From the NCBI RefSeq assembly GCF_001881565.1, contig NZ_MPDJ01000004.1, forward strand, positions 598,272 through 662,271: a stretch of DNA of 64,000 bases, written 5' to 3'. The notes beneath the pieces were generated by a model. The model saw only the letters and a list, made by a program, of their open reading frames with translations, had not been told where the DNA came from and made no database searches. This document shows, piece by piece, positions 48,921 to 58,618 of this stretch (positions within the stretch are counted from its first letter, which is position 1; the number at the start of each line of letters is the position of its first letter). Source of the stretch: Eisenbergiella tayi (lineage in GTDB: Bacteria > Bacillota > Clostridia > Lachnospirales > Lachnospiraceae). Made by a program: the position numbers and the translations under genes.

Positions 48921-51900
48921 CTATTTTTCTTTTGCAGCGGCCTTTTTTACGTTTCTTTTTCTTCTGCCCGCTCTTGCGACCATAAGAAGGATAAGAATAA
49001 CCGCAGCAGCGATTCCTGCCGCATAATACATAACCTTGCTTTCCGTTTTTCCATATACCGCAAAGGAGGACCCCGATGGAATGGATGCCGTCAGATAGCT
49101 TCCGTCTGTTTGTGTTTTAGCCTCTTTCCATTTTCCATCCGTCAAAATCCAAATCTGTGCGCTGTCAGCTCCCTCCGGAATCAGGAAATGAGCCGTCAGT
49201 TCCGTCAAGTTCTGGTTCTCCGGTTCGTTTTCCAGCTTCCAGGAGTAGGCATAAGCACAGGCCTCCTCTTTGGAAGGGGGTGTGCATGCCGTAAGCTCCA
49301 GCTCCGTATTCTCATAAAAATTCCCTTCAAGCAGAAGCAGCGGTTTTCCGTTTTCCGACTCCTCGGCGGATGCAAGGCTCAACGTCCACCTCTGTTCCAC
49401 AGCTTTCAATATCATATTTTCAGTCACGTTGCGCAGCGGGAATTCTTTTTCCCATTTCAAATAACCGTCCCGGGTGGGAATCCTTGGTACATCCTCTTCC
49501 TGAATGACTCCGCCGTAAGGAATTGTCATTGTTCTGCAAATATCACCGTCATTCTCAAAGGTGACCGTAACTGTGGTAAAGCCCTGGGGAATTCCTTCTT
49601 TCTGCATGATTTCCTCATAGGTGCAGCTTTCAGCCTTTCCGTAATAATTAATATTATCAATGCCGCCCCACTCCCCGGAAACAAAATAGTTGGATGCAAT
49701 TTCCGCTTCCTCATTCACATGACCGGAAATACTTCCCACATATTCCCCTCTGCCGGTTTCCAGAGTACACATGGCGCCGCAGCCGCTTATGTTAAAGCCG
49801 TCCCCGCAGATACCGCCCAGATAATCCACTCCGGACACTTTACAGAAAGAATAGCTTCTGCTGATGCTGCTTGTGCTGACGCCTGCAATTCCTCCCAGCT
49901 TTTTCCCGCTTTCAGCGCTGATATTCCCATAATTCTCACAATCGTATATCAGCCCCAGTTCTTCACTGCCGGCTATTCCGCCGCAATTATTTTTTTTCGC
50001 AGTTATTTCCCCATAATTTATGCAATGGATTACCACATCGTTGGTGGTGGAACGCACTGCCACATCCGTCAGCCTGGATAAATCCAAATCCAGTTCCGGA
50101 TCGAAATCGTACTCCACATTCATTGTTCCCGCAATTCCGCCCGGATTGATATCCGCTTCCACGGAACCGCTGTTGGTACAGCCATAAATCACACCCAGCG
50201 TTTTTTCCGTTATATTTCCTGAGGATACATCCAGAAGGGAATCGCCGTTCCCCATGAGGATATTCAAATCCGAACTCACGGAATCCGTAATGTGCTGCTG
50301 GGTATTCATCAATCCTTTCATGCTGTTTGTCAGGCTTTGAATCCCGCCGTCTATGGAATCCGTCAGACTGTCAATGGTATCTCCGGAAAGCTTGCTCTGA
50401 TCCGTCAGTTCATTGGAAATATTTCCTGCCGCATCGGATACGGAATCTCCGGTGTCCGATATGGTATTCTGCATGTTTTTCATGTTGCCGGATATGGAAG
50501 AAAGCTCATCCTTCATCTTATTCAGATTCTCTTTTATTTCCGGATCCGCTTCGGGCATACTGATCTTATTTTTTTCCTGATCCAGTTTGCCTTTTATATC
50601 CTCCAGGCCGTCCTTAATATCATCCTTGTCAATATCCGGAAGCTTTCCGTTACCGTCGGAAGTACCGCTGTCTGTTCCGCCGCTGCCGCCTTCCGTACCG
50701 CTGTCACTGCTTCCCGTGCCGCTATCACCGCTTCCCGTGCCGCTATCACCGCTTCCCGTGCCGCTATCACCGCTTCCCGTATTTCCCCCGTTTTCTCCTT
50801 CTGCTCCGGTCACAGCAGCGCAGGTAACTGCCCTTCCATCCCCGATGTTTTTCCCGGGAGCTGCGCTTCTGCTCTTTCCTATCGGGAAATCCGCCACATA
50901 TACCAGATTGCCTCCGTACCCAGCCTGCCTGATTACGCCTCCGGCCCTGACAGCAATACTGTCAGCTGCTGCATCAACCCTTCCGACACTATCCACTCTG
51001 GCACTGTCCGGCTCCTTTGAGGGATTCTCATTCCTCTCGCTTACTGATTTCTTATTCTCTCCACCGGAATTCTTATTTTCTCCGCCGTTTTCCGTATTTC
51101 CGCTGCCTTCCGTATTTCCTCCGCTTCCGGTATTTCCGCCGTTTCCAGTATTTTCACCAGTATTTGTGCTTCCGCTCTCCGTTGTACCCGAGCCGCCTTC
51201 TCCCTTATTGCCGCCGGTATTATCTCCTTCATTTCCGCCGCTTCCGCTTCCGGTATTTCCATTTTTATCCTCGTCCGTACCGCCCTGCGTTCCGCCTCCT
51301 TGTGTTCCTCCGCCTTCATTTCCGCCGGTTCCCCCGGAATTATTTCCGGAACCGCCGTCATTTCCGCCATTTTCTGTTTCCCCCGGCGTCGTTCCTCCGT
51401 CATTTTCATTGTCTTTATCCCCAATGCCCGGAATATCCCCCGGTTTGATATTTTCAATCTTATCCTTTACATCATTCACCGTACCATTTACGGCATCGAT
51501 TGCGGAATTCATATCCTTGCGAATACCGTCCACCATCCGCTGCATGGTCTCATTCCCCAGACTTCCGATATTGTCCAGTGCGTCACTGATGTCATTAAGA
51601 TAGTTCTTCGTCTGCTGTTTATCATCGGATATACTCTTCTGAAGGGAACTCACTTCCCGGTTCAGGCTGTCAATCGTATCCTCATACTGCTTCTGAAGGG
51701 CCTTGGTATACTGTCCCGCATCGCTGGATGTCTGGCTGAGTGCATCGGACATCTGAATCACAAGGCGGTTCATGTTCCCAAGATCATCCTGCAGCTTTTC
51801 CAGACGATCCGACAGGTATTCCGATTCCATATAGGGCTCTGCCTGGCCTGCAATGCCTCCCGCATCTTTTCTTCCCAGAATGTCCCCTTCGTTTTTGCAG

Positions 51901-52874
51901 TCCATAATGGTTCCGCTCTGTCTCCCGGCAATGCCTCCCACATTGTAGCCCACATGAGGATAACCTATCTTACCTTTATTGGTACAGCCCGTAATGGTGC
52001 CGGAAGAAACGCCCGCAATACCGCCGCTGTCATTTCTTGTTACCACATTCTGGGTCAGATTCAGTTCACCCAAATCCACTCCGTCCAGATTGAGTGTTGT
52101 CTTCAAATCCTCTCCGTTTATCGTGCTCTCGTTATTGCAGTCCTTGATAATGCCTTTATTTTCTCCGCAGATTCCTCCGGTTCCGTTAGTCCCCGTTACC
52201 GTTCCTGCCGAGCTGCAGTCCACGATTTTGCCATCAGCCTTGTTATAGCCGACAATCCCTCCCACGGATTTCGAAGCGGAGACATCACCTGTAAAACGGC
52301 ATCCCGACAGCGTGCCGAAATTCACCCCGGCCAGGCCGCCGATATTTTCTCCGCTCCCTTCCATTCTGATATATCCTTCAACCGTCAAATCTTCTATTCT
52401 GGCATTCCTGCCAAGATAACGGAAGAATCCGAAATCAGAACCCTTACGGGAGAGAACAAAGCCGGATATTTTATGTCCGCCGCCTTCCAGGGTTCCGTTA
52501 AAATAAGGGATTCCCTGAAAATCGACTCCCTTCAAATCAATATCAGCCGTCAGAGTAAATACTTTTCCATAGCTGTACCAGTCGTCCCGGCAATCCTGTG
52601 CCAGTTTTACCAGATCCTCCTGTGAAGCAATTTCCACCGCTGCAGCCGTATCTTCACTGACAGTATCTCTGCCGGCAGCTTCCCCTCCGTCGCTTTCTTC
52701 CTCCTGTATACTATTCCCTGTCCCGATATTCACGGCCAGACAGGTTTCTGCATTTGAAAGCAAAAGGGAAACGGACAGCAGAACCACTGCCGATACCCTC
52801 CCCAAAACCCGGATGGCCTTTGAGGAATGCCTGTTTCTTATTCTTTTATTCCCTGTATATACTTTTCCTCTCAT
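48921..52874 (-). CDS. large GLUG-repeat surface protein with coiled coils and low-complexity linker
   Basis: A 1317-residue cell-surface protein. A signal segment at residues 20-48 (VLGRVSAVVLLSVSLLLSNA) leads into six GLUG-type repeats (e.g. IGGLAGVNFGTLSGCRFTGD; VGGIVGYNKADGKIVDCSSA; VGGIAGRQSGTIMDCKNEGD). A coiled coil follows (LEKLQDDLGNMNRLVIQMSD...), then a ~250-residue Gly/Asn/Glu/Thr-Ser linker with a GSGDSGT repeat, a second coiled coil, four more GLUG repeats, an InlB-like repeat (VTFENDGDICRTMTIPYGGV), and one terminal helix with a basic tail (MYYAAGIAAAVILILLMVAR). It has no sortase motif and is anchored by that helix. Its ATG overlaps the transporter stop by four bases. The paired coiled coils resemble those of export accessory proteins; its role is unknown. 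Confidence 0.78.
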   Translation of the reverse strand: MRGKVYTGNKRIRNRHSSKAIRVLGRVSAVVLLSVSLLLSNAETCLAVNIGTGNSIQEEESDGGEAAGRDTVSEDTAAAVEIASQEDLVKLAQDCRDDWYSYGKVFTLTADIDLKGVDFQGIPYFNGTLEGGGHKISGFVLSRKGSDFGFFRYLGRNARIEDLTVEGYIRMEGSGENIGGLAGVNFGTLSGCRFTGDVSASKSVGGIVGYNKADGKIVDCSSAGTVTGTNGTGGICGENKGIIKDCNNESTINGEDLKTTLNLDGVDLGELNLTQNVVTRNDSGGIAGVSSGTITGCTNKGKIGYPHVGYNVGGIAGRQSGTIMDCKNEGDILGRKDAGGIAGQAEPYMESEYLSDRLEKLQDDLGNMNRLVIQMSDALSQTSSDAGQYTKALQKQYEDTIDSLNREVSSLQKSISDDKQQTKNYLNDISDALDNIGSLGNETMQRMVDGIRKDMNSAIDAVNGTVNDVKDKIENIKPGDIPGIGDKDNENDGGTTPGETENGGNDGGSGNNSGGTGGNEGGGTQGGGTQGGTDEDKNGNTGSGSGGNEGDNTGGNKGEGGSGTTESGSTNTGENTGNGGNTGSGGNTEGSGNTENGGENKNSGGENKKSVSERNENPSKEPDSARVDSVGRVDAAADSIAVRAGGVIRQAGYGGNLVYVADFPIGKSRSAAPGKNIGDGRAVTCAAVTGAEGENGGNTGSGDSGTGSGDSGTGSGDSGTGSSDSGTEGGSGGTDSGTSDGNGKLPDIDKDDIKDGLEDIKGKLDQEKNKISMPEADPEIKENLNKMKDELSSISGNMKNMQNTISDTGDSVSDAAGNISNELTDQSKLSGDTIDSLTDSIDGGIQSLTNSMKGLMNTQQHITDSVSSDLNILMGNGDSLLDVSSGNITEKTLGVIYGCTNSGSVEADINPGGIAGTMNVEYDFDPELDLDLSRLTDVAVRSTTNDVVIHCINYGEITAKKNNCGGIAGSEELGLIYDCENYGNISAESGKKLGGIAGVSTSSISRSYSFCKVSGVDYLGGICGDGFNISGCGAMCTLETGRGEYVGSISGHVNEEAEIASNYFVSGEWGGIDNINYYGKAESCTYEEIMQKEGIPQGFTTVTVTFENDGDICRTMTIPYGGVIQEEDVPRIPTRDGYLKWEKEFPLRNVTENMILKAVEQRWTLSLASAEESENGKPLLLLEGNFYENTELELTACTPPSKEEACAYAYSWKLENEPENQNLTELTAHFLIPEGADSAQIWILTDGKWKEAKTQTDGSYLTASIPSGSSFAVYGKTESKVMYYAAGIAAAVILILLMVARAGRRKRNVKKAAAKEK
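50708..50780 (-). repeat. 21-bp tandem repeats coding GSGDSGT
   Basis: Three full and one partial copy of a 21-bp unit (+ strand unit begins CGCTTCCCGTGCCGCTATCA) inside the linker of the GLUG protein. Copy-number changes would keep frame. Confidence 0.85.
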
Positions 52875-55339
52875 TTCTCTTCTCCTCCATCCTCCAGCAT
52901 TTCAATCTCCGTCTGCTTCCCGGGAATCCGGGTCTCCAGAGAAGCATTCATCCGGCCTTGGAAGCTGCCCTTGATTTCCGCGTCAATTTCACCCTGGATA
53001 AAACCTTTCACATGGCCGTTTACCGTCATCCGGCCCCCGATTTCCCTGGTATTGTATTTGGACAGATTGATGGTAAGAGCTGTTTTTTCTATAATAAAGT
53101 CGCCGAACAGCAGAATCTGGGGAAGCACAAACAGAACAAGGATAATGGATATTAAAGTTCCTCGTCCTAAAGCGATTCCGATGGATGCCACGGTTGCATC
53201 CGAAGCGATTTTGCCTATCAGGAACCCGGCGCAGGTCAGTATGGAACCGGAGGTAAATATCGTGGGGAAAGACTGGTTCAGCGTCTCCACGATAGCGTCC
53301 CTGATTGGCATAACCTGCTTCAGCTGCAGATACCTGTTGGAAATAACAATAGCGTAATCGATGGTAGCCCCCATCTGTATGGCGGAAACGATCAGGTACG
53401 CGATAAAAAATACCGGACTGCCCGAAAGGGCAGGTACGGAAAAATTAATCCAGATACTGCCCTGGATCGTCAGCACCAGCAGCACCGGCAGTCCCGCCGA
53501 CTGGAAGGTAAAGAACAGGATCAGCATGACAAACAATGCCGTAAGTATACTGATTATCAGGTTATCCGAACCGAAGGAGGACATCAGATCGTGGTCACTG
53601 GTAGAATTGCCCACCAGAATGATTTCCTTTCCCGGATAATACTTCTGGCAGACAGCCCTCACTTCATCCAGGGCCGCATAGGTTTCCTCCCCTTCCACCG
53701 GCAGGCGCAGAGACAGCACAAAACGGGAATAATCCGTACCCTGAAGCTGCTGCTTTGCATCATGAAGCGTGTCATACAGTTCATTCAAATTTTTATCCAT
53801 TTCCGAATCCAGGGTCACGTAGCCCTGCTGATACTGAGCATACAGGAAAAGGAACATATCAATAATAGGCACCTCATATTCATCAATCCCTGTAAATACA
53901 GGACCGTACTGCTCCTGATTGTAAGCATATGCAACATAAAGAAGCCTTACGATTTCAATATCCAGATCCGTCAGCTCAGAAAAATTTCTGGGTGAAATCT
54001 TATCCGTAAGCATATAATCATCATTTATGGAAACATTAGCCAGCCCCAGGACACTGTCCACATAATCCAGCTTTTCAATTTCCTTCAGCGCCCCTTCTTC
54101 ACTTTCATAACTGCCGCCAGGAACCATGACCACAAGCTGGTTGGAAACGCCGAAAGCCTCTTCGATCTTTTCCTGGGCAATTTTCGATTCACTTTTCTTT
54201 GCACTTTCCACGGAGCTGGTATCATAAATATACTGGCAGTTATTTGATTTCAAAAAAGCGAAAACCAGTACCAGCACAAAAAGAGGCGGAATGATATATT
54301 TTGTTTTATTTGCCAGCTTCCCGGCAAAAGTAATGTTGGGAACATAACATCTGTGATGGGAACGGTCAATCCCCTTTGCAAAAAGGAGCAGAATCCCGGG
54401 CATCAGCATGAACACGGAAATCAGGCTGAAAATAATAGCCTTAACAAGTACGATTCCCATGTCATAGCCCAGCCGGAACTGCATGAACATCATGGCCACC
54501 ATACCTGAAATAGTCGTCAGGGAGGAAGCGCTGATTTCAGGAATAGCCTTGGACAAAGCCACCTTCACCGCATTTTCCGCATCCATGGTCTCGTGCTCCT
54601 CCATAAAGCGGTCACACAGGATAATGGCATAGTCAATCGCCAGCGCCAGCTGCAGCACAACAGCAATGGAGTCTGTAACGCTGGATATGGTCCCCAGCCA
54701 GTAGTTGGTACCCTTGTTCAGGATTGCCGCCACGCCAAAGGTTATAAGCAGGACGGGAATTTCCATATATGCCTTTGTGGAAAGAAGCAGAACCGTAACA
54801 ATGATTATAACAGCCAGAACCAGTATCAGGTTCATGTCTTTTTCCAAAGCCTTACTTGAGGCCTCTTCGGAACCAACCTCAGTGGACACATAGGTATCAT
54901 AACCGGAAAGCATATCCCGGATTTCCTCCATGGCATCCTTACTGATTTGTTCCTCCTCTTCCGCAGAAAAAGTAATATCGTAAAGCGCATTAGTCCCTGC
55001 ATAATGATCTTCTGTATCATCAAAGGCAACCTCTTTTACCCCATTTACCTCTTCCAGCTTTTCCACCAGTTCTTCTGCCCTGGTGTATGTAATATTGGAA
55101 ACCATAACCCGCGCGCTTCCATAAGTAAGGAACTGTTCTTCCATCAGGGAAAGTCCCCGGTTGGTTTCACTGTCAGCGGGCAGGTACTTGGTTATATCCT
55201 GATTCACCGATACTTTGTTCATAGACGCCACGCTGTAAATTACAGCAATAAAAAAGAGAACATAAATTGCCTTCCGTTTGTTTACGATAAAAGTCGCAAC
55301 CGTAAGCCAAAAATTCCCTTTTTCTTTCTTTTCTTCCAT
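52871..55339 (-). CDS. MMPL/RND-superfamily transporter
   Basis: An 822-residue protein with two halves of six helices each. A first helix (KAIYVLFFIAVIYSVASMNK), a large outer loop with 'DITKYLPADSETNRGLSLME', then the first transmembrane block (VLAVIIIVTVLLLSTKAYME; LQLALAIDYAIILCDRFMEE with the Asp-Tyr pair typical of MmpL). The second block has FFIAYLIVSAIQMGATIDYA. Proton-driven export of lipids, peptides or glycolipids is typical. The C-terminus carries a soluble ~80-residue extension (RMTVNGHVKGFIQGEIDAEI) not usual for the family. MEEKKEKG at 55339 is the likely start. It overlaps the GLUG protein gene by four bases (ATGA), implying one exported system. Confidence 0.83.
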   Translation of the reverse strand: MEEKKEKGNFWLTVATFIVNKRKAIYVLFFIAVIYSVASMNKVSVNQDITKYLPADSETNRGLSLMEEQFLTYGSARVMVSNITYTRAEELVEKLEEVNGVKEVAFDDTEDHYAGTNALYDITFSAEEEEQISKDAMEEIRDMLSGYDTYVSTEVGSEEASSKALEKDMNLILVLAVIIIVTVLLLSTKAYMEIPVLLITFGVAAILNKGTNYWLGTISSVTDSIAVVLQLALAIDYAIILCDRFMEEHETMDAENAVKVALSKAIPEISASSLTTISGMVAMMFMQFRLGYDMGIVLVKAIIFSLISVFMLMPGILLLFAKGIDRSHHRCYVPNITFAGKLANKTKYIIPPLFVLVLVFAFLKSNNCQYIYDTSSVESAKKSESKIAQEKIEEAFGVSNQLVVMVPGGSYESEEGALKEIEKLDYVDSVLGLANVSINDDYMLTDKISPRNFSELTDLDIEIVRLLYVAYAYNQEQYGPVFTGIDEYEVPIIDMFLFLYAQYQQGYVTLDSEMDKNLNELYDTLHDAKQQLQGTDYSRFVLSLRLPVEGEETYAALDEVRAVCQKYYPGKEIILVGNSTSDHDLMSSFGSDNLIISILTALFVMLILFFTFQSAGLPVLLVLTIQGSIWINFSVPALSGSPVFFIAYLIVSAIQMGATIDYAIVISNRYLQLKQVMPIRDAIVETLNQSFPTIFTSGSILTCAGFLIGKIASDATVASIGIALGRGTLISIILVLFVLPQILLFGDFIIEKTALTINLSKYNTREIGGRMTVNGHVKGFIQGEIDAEIKGSFQGRMNASLETRIPGKQTEIEMLEDGGEEK

Positions 55340-55384
55340 TTGATACACCTCTTACTTTTCCATTTCTTCGAATCGTCAGAGGAA

Positions 55385-55413
55385 ATTATAGCCCTGCCGC
55401 CAGGGGAAGGCAA
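55385..55413 (-). promoter_or_regulatory. promoter of the MMPL/GLUG operon
   Basis: Minus strand TTGCCT (55413-55408), 17 bases, TATAAT (55390-55385), about 45 bp upstream of the MMPL start codon. Confidence 0.72.
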
Positions 55414-55506
55414 GAGGATTTCCTGTTTCCCTTTTACCCATTTTGTTTCATTTGTCCAAAAAGGAAACGGTAATTCAAAATATGTTACACCCTTAAAAGA
55501 AAATCA

Positions 55507-55541
55507 TAAAAAAAGCGCCTTCCTGTAAAGGAAAACGCCCT
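55507..55541 (-). terminator. terminator of the arabinofuranosidase gene
   Basis: Minus strand AGGGCGTTTTCCT-TTAC-AGGAAGGCGCTTTTTTTA, stem followed by a T-run, 18 bases past the stop at 55559. Confidence 0.85.
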
Positions 55542-55558
55542 TTTGTTATCACATTCGT

Positions 55559-57058
55559 TTATTTCTTAAGTCTTACCACATTCCAGCTGTGCTTTCCGAA
55601 CAGAGTCGTAAAGTGTCCTCCGTCCATTTTGGATGCTTCACTGTGTCCGGGTACAACACAATCCGGAGCCGCCTCTGTATTCACGGCCTTCATATCCTCA
55701 TTGGTCAGCACGATATGCTCCGCTACCTTATAATCCGCAAACTGCCTGAAATCACAGCTCACTTCCAGATCCTCCTCCAGATCCTTGTTTACCGCAAAAA
55801 TAGTGAGTTCTTCCTCTTCTTCATTCCAGATACATACACTATCCAGACAGGAAACCTCTCCATAAGTCCTGCTTTCATAAACAGGAGCCTGTACCTGCGT
55901 ATTCAGAACAGTTCCCCTTCCGAATACGGACGCGTGCATATAAGGATAAAAAATGGTCTGTCTCCATGCCCCGGTATCGGAAGTCATGATAGGGGCGATA
56001 ACATTTACCAGCTGAGCCAGGCAGGCTACCTTTACCCTGTCCGCATGACGCAGCATGGTGATGAGCATACTGCCCACCAGCAGTGCATCTTCAAAGTTAT
56101 ATACATCCTCCAGCTGATGAGGAGCCTGTACCCATTTTTCCAGCTGAGCGTCCGCATCATTGCTGTGATACCAAACGTTCCATTCATCAAAGGACAAGTT
56201 AATCTGTTTCTTGCTTCTCTTCTTTGCCTTCACACAGTCACAGATGGAAAGGACGGAGCTGATAAATTCATCCATGCCCTTGGAATTTGCCAGAAATTCC
56301 GTTGTATTATTGTCCCTGTTTCCATAATACTGATGCAGGGAAAGATAATCTACCTGGTCATAGCACTCGCTGAGCACTTCCTCTTCCCAATAACCGAAGG
56401 TATCCATGGTCAGAGAGGAGCTTCCGCAGGCTACCGTTTCAATGGTAGGATCCATAAATTTCATCAGACGGCTTGTTTCCGCCGCAATACGTCCGTATTC
56501 CTTTGCCGTTTTGTGTCCCATCTGCCAGGGGCCGTCCATTTCATTGCCCAGACACCAGAGCTTGATATCATGAGGCGCTTCATAGCCGTGTTTCTTTCTT
56601 AAATCACTATAGTATGTACCGCCCTTAAAATTACAGTATTCCAATACATCCTTAGCTTCTTCCGGTCCTCTGGTCCCCAGATTCACAGCCATCATGATAT
56701 CCGTGCCCGCTTTTTTAGCCCAATCGGCGAATTCATTCAGCCCGAACTGGTTGCTTTCGATAACAGACCATGCCAGATCCACCTTTGAAGGACGTTTGTC
56801 CTTGGGGCCGACACCATCTTCCCAATGATAGCCGGATACAAAATTGCCGCCGGGATAACGCACGATAGGAACCTTCAGTTCCCTTACCAGATCAATGACA
56901 TCCTTTCTCATCCCCTGTTCATCGGCAAAAGGACTGTTTTCCTGGTAAATGCCTTCATAAACAGCCCTCCCGAGATGCTCAATAAAGGAACCGAAGATTC
57001 TTTTGTCCACCTCTCCGGTAAGATAATATTTGTCTACAATCAATTCTGCTTTTTTCAT
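55559..57058 (-). CDS. alpha-L-arabinofuranosidase (GH51)
   Basis: A 499-residue cytosolic glycosidase that releases arabinose from arabinoxylan or arabinan oligosaccharides. Family 51 motifs are intact: IFGSFIEHLGRAVYEGIY at the start, VRYPGGNFVSGYHWEDGVGP, the acid/base Glu in WCLGNEMDGPWQ, and the nucleophile Glu in LSFDEWNVWYH. A C-terminal beta domain completes the usual ~500-residue length. ATG 57058 has GGAG six bases upstream. It is divergent from an AraC regulator starting at 57245, which probably controls it in response to pentose. Confidence 0.9.
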   Translation of the reverse strand: MKKAELIVDKYYLTGEVDKRIFGSFIEHLGRAVYEGIYQENSPFADEQGMRKDVIDLVRELKVPIVRYPGGNFVSGYHWEDGVGPKDKRPSKVDLAWSVIESNQFGLNEFADWAKKAGTDIMMAVNLGTRGPEEAKDVLEYCNFKGGTYYSDLRKKHGYEAPHDIKLWCLGNEMDGPWQMGHKTAKEYGRIAAETSRLMKFMDPTIETVACGSSSLTMDTFGYWEEEVLSECYDQVDYLSLHQYYGNRDNNTTEFLANSKGMDEFISSVLSICDCVKAKKRSKKQINLSFDEWNVWYHSNDADAQLEKWVQAPHQLEDVYNFEDALLVGSMLITMLRHADRVKVACLAQLVNVIAPIMTSDTGAWRQTIFYPYMHASVFGRGTVLNTQVQAPVYESRTYGEVSCLDSVCIWNEEEEELTIFAVNKDLEEDLEVSCDFRQFADYKVAEHIVLTNEDMKAVNTEAAPDCVVPGHSEASKMDGGHFTTLFGKHSWNVVRLKK

Positions 57059-57244
57059 ACCATTCTCCATTCCGCCGTGTCCCGGCAAGCTTACCTATAT
57101 CTGTATTTTCATCATAATCTTTGAAATAAAAAACCGCCAGTTCTTTTTCTCCGATATATTTGACTTTTCTTCCGGTTCTATGCTATCCTCATGAAAAGAA
57201 CTTCCGCCGTTTTTATACCGCAGACATTCCTCAGGAGGATACCC

Positions 57245-58054
57245 ATGATCACTCTTCATTTTTGCGAATACAACCGTTTTAACCAGGACTATGATACGAT
57301 TTTCCGCCCCGGCGGAAGCGGGGATTATCTGTTCCTTCTGCTGAAAACCCCCATGAAAATCTATCTGCAGGAGGAGCTCATCATCACCAAGGAAAATGCC
57401 TGCCTTCTGTTCACTCCGCAGACCCCTCAGCATTACCAGGCCGTAAAGCGTTTCTGCAACAGCTATCTTCACTTTTCTTCCGATTTGAGTCCTGCCAGAC
57501 AATATGGCTTTCCGGAAAATGAAATCTTCTATCCCTCCAACCCTGCCGAGATTGATTCCTTTATCAGAAGCGTACAGATGGAGTATTTCTCTCTTGCAGA
57601 ATACCGGGATGAGTATATTCATTGCCTGATATCCCAGATGTTTATTTCCATCTCCCGGGATCTTCTCCACCGTGCCGACCGGAAGGAGGATGGTGAAAAC
57701 CTCTATCTTCTTTTCCAGAATCTGCGCCTGAAAATGCTGTCAAACTGCCAGGAAGAATGGACCATCGAGCGTCTCTGCCAGGAAGTGAATCTGGAAAAGA
57801 GCCAGTTTTATGTTTATTACCACCATTTCTTTTCCACCACCCCGAAGACTGACCTCCTCCATGTACGCATGGAAAAGGCCAAAAGTCTCCTGAGCAACGA
57901 GGCCCTCCAGGTACAGGAAGCGGCCCGTCTCTGCGGCTTTACCAACCTGCAGCACTTCACCAGGTATTTCCGGAAATACTGCGGCTGTTCCCCCAGGGAA
58001 TACGGCCTTTCCTGCAAACAGAAAGAGGAGCCTGTACCTGGCTCCTCCCAATAA
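57245..58054 (+). CDS. AraC-family transcriptional regulator
   Basis: A 269-residue regulator. Residues 1-150 look like a cupin-type sensing domain (FRPGGSGDYLFLLLKTPMKI, ACLLFTPQTPQHYQAV). Residues 170-265 contain two HTH motifs (WTIERLCQEVNLEKSQFYVY; LQVQEAARLCGFTNLQHFTR) ending YFRKYCGCSPREYGLS. AGGAGG lies six bases before ATG 57245. It is divergent from the arabinofuranosidase gene across a 186-bp region, so that gene is its likely target. Confidence 0.85.
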   Translation: MITLHFCEYNRFNQDYDTIFRPGGSGDYLFLLLKTPMKIYLQEELIITKENACLLFTPQTPQHYQAVKRFCNSYLHFSSDLSPARQYGFPENEIFYPSNPAEIDSFIRSVQMEYFSLAEYRDEYIHCLISQMFISISRDLLHRADRKEDGENLYLLFQNLRLKMLSNCQEEWTIERLCQEVNLEKSQFYVYYHHFFSTTPKTDLLHVRMEKAKSLLSNEALQVQEAARLCGFTNLQHFTRYFRKYCGCSPREYGLSCKQKEEPVPGSSQ

Positions 58055-58064
58055 TTACCCCAAT

Positions 58065-58487
58065 TTAATCGCCCATATATGCGACAAGCCTGTTATAAAT
58101 CTCCGGATAGTCCCGTTTTAAATGTACAGGCATCATTTTCCGATCCAGAAAGCAGTGGCTGGTTTCCCCTGCCGCATGCAGCTTTCCGTCCTCCTGTCCG
58201 TATATTTCATATTTCAGCCCCATCTTAATACCGTTAAATCCATTGGGGATTACCTTAATCCTGAAATTTTCCGCATATCTGAAAGAAATCCTGTACTCAC
58301 AGGAGGCTCCCAGGACCGGGATCAGGATTCCTGCTTTTTCTATCTTATCATAGGGCAGCCCTATCTGCTCCAGCACGTCCGTCCTGGCTTCTTCCATCCA
58401 GCGGATATAATTGGAGTGATGGACAATTCCCATCCTGTCGGTTTCATAATATTGAATTTTTCTTCCGTATTCCTTAACTTCTGTCAT
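58065..58487 (-). CDS. acyl-CoA thioesterase (4HBT family)
   Basis: A 140-residue hotdog-fold thioesterase. The N-terminal block (YYETDRMGIVHHSNYIRWME) holds the catalytic Asp of the 4-hydroxybenzoyl-CoA thioesterase type (Y-x-DTDxxGIVHHxNY-like), with 'EARTDVLEQIGLPYDKIE' next. Expected reaction is hydrolysis of a short acyl-CoA. It is convergent with the AraC gene (10 bp) and precedes, in the same direction, the terminator of the sodium-pump operon. Confidence 0.85.
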   Translation of the reverse strand: MTEVKEYGRKIQYYETDRMGIVHHSNYIRWMEEARTDVLEQIGLPYDKIEKAGILIPVLGASCEYRISFRYAENFRIKVIPNGFNGIKMGLKYEIYGQEDGKLHAAGETSHCFLDRKMMPVHLKRDYPEIYNRLVAYMGD

Positions 58488-58560
58488 GCTTCACCTCGTA
58501 CTATCCCTTTCCTGCTCACACAAAATTCATACTCTCCTCAGGCCTGCGCACACAGTTTAA

Positions 58561-58590
58561 ACAGGCGGGCACCCTGAGATGTCCGCCTGT
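58561..58590 (-). terminator. possible terminator of the sodium-pump decarboxylase operon
   Basis: ACAGGCGG ... CCGCCTGT is a perfect 8-bp GC-rich stem 29 bases past the last stop (58619). The tail TTTAAA is a poor T-run, so termination may be partial. Confidence 0.5.
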
Positions 58591-58618
58591 CAATGTAAAA
58601 TCTAACTTAAGGCATTAC

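Noticed and set aside
48915..50081. Open frame of 388 codons on the + strand
   Set aside because: Antisense shadow of the same GLUG protein; Cys/Phe/His-rich with no ribosome-binding site.
50587..51457. CRISPR-like repetitive DNA
   Set aside because: The repeats are direct 21-bp coding repeats for Gly/Ser/Asp without spacers, and no cas gene is present.
51300..52625. A long open frame (441 codons) on the + strand
   Set aside because: It is antisense to the GLUG surface protein, which has signal peptide, repeats and operon context. The + frame has low-complexity and implausible composition.
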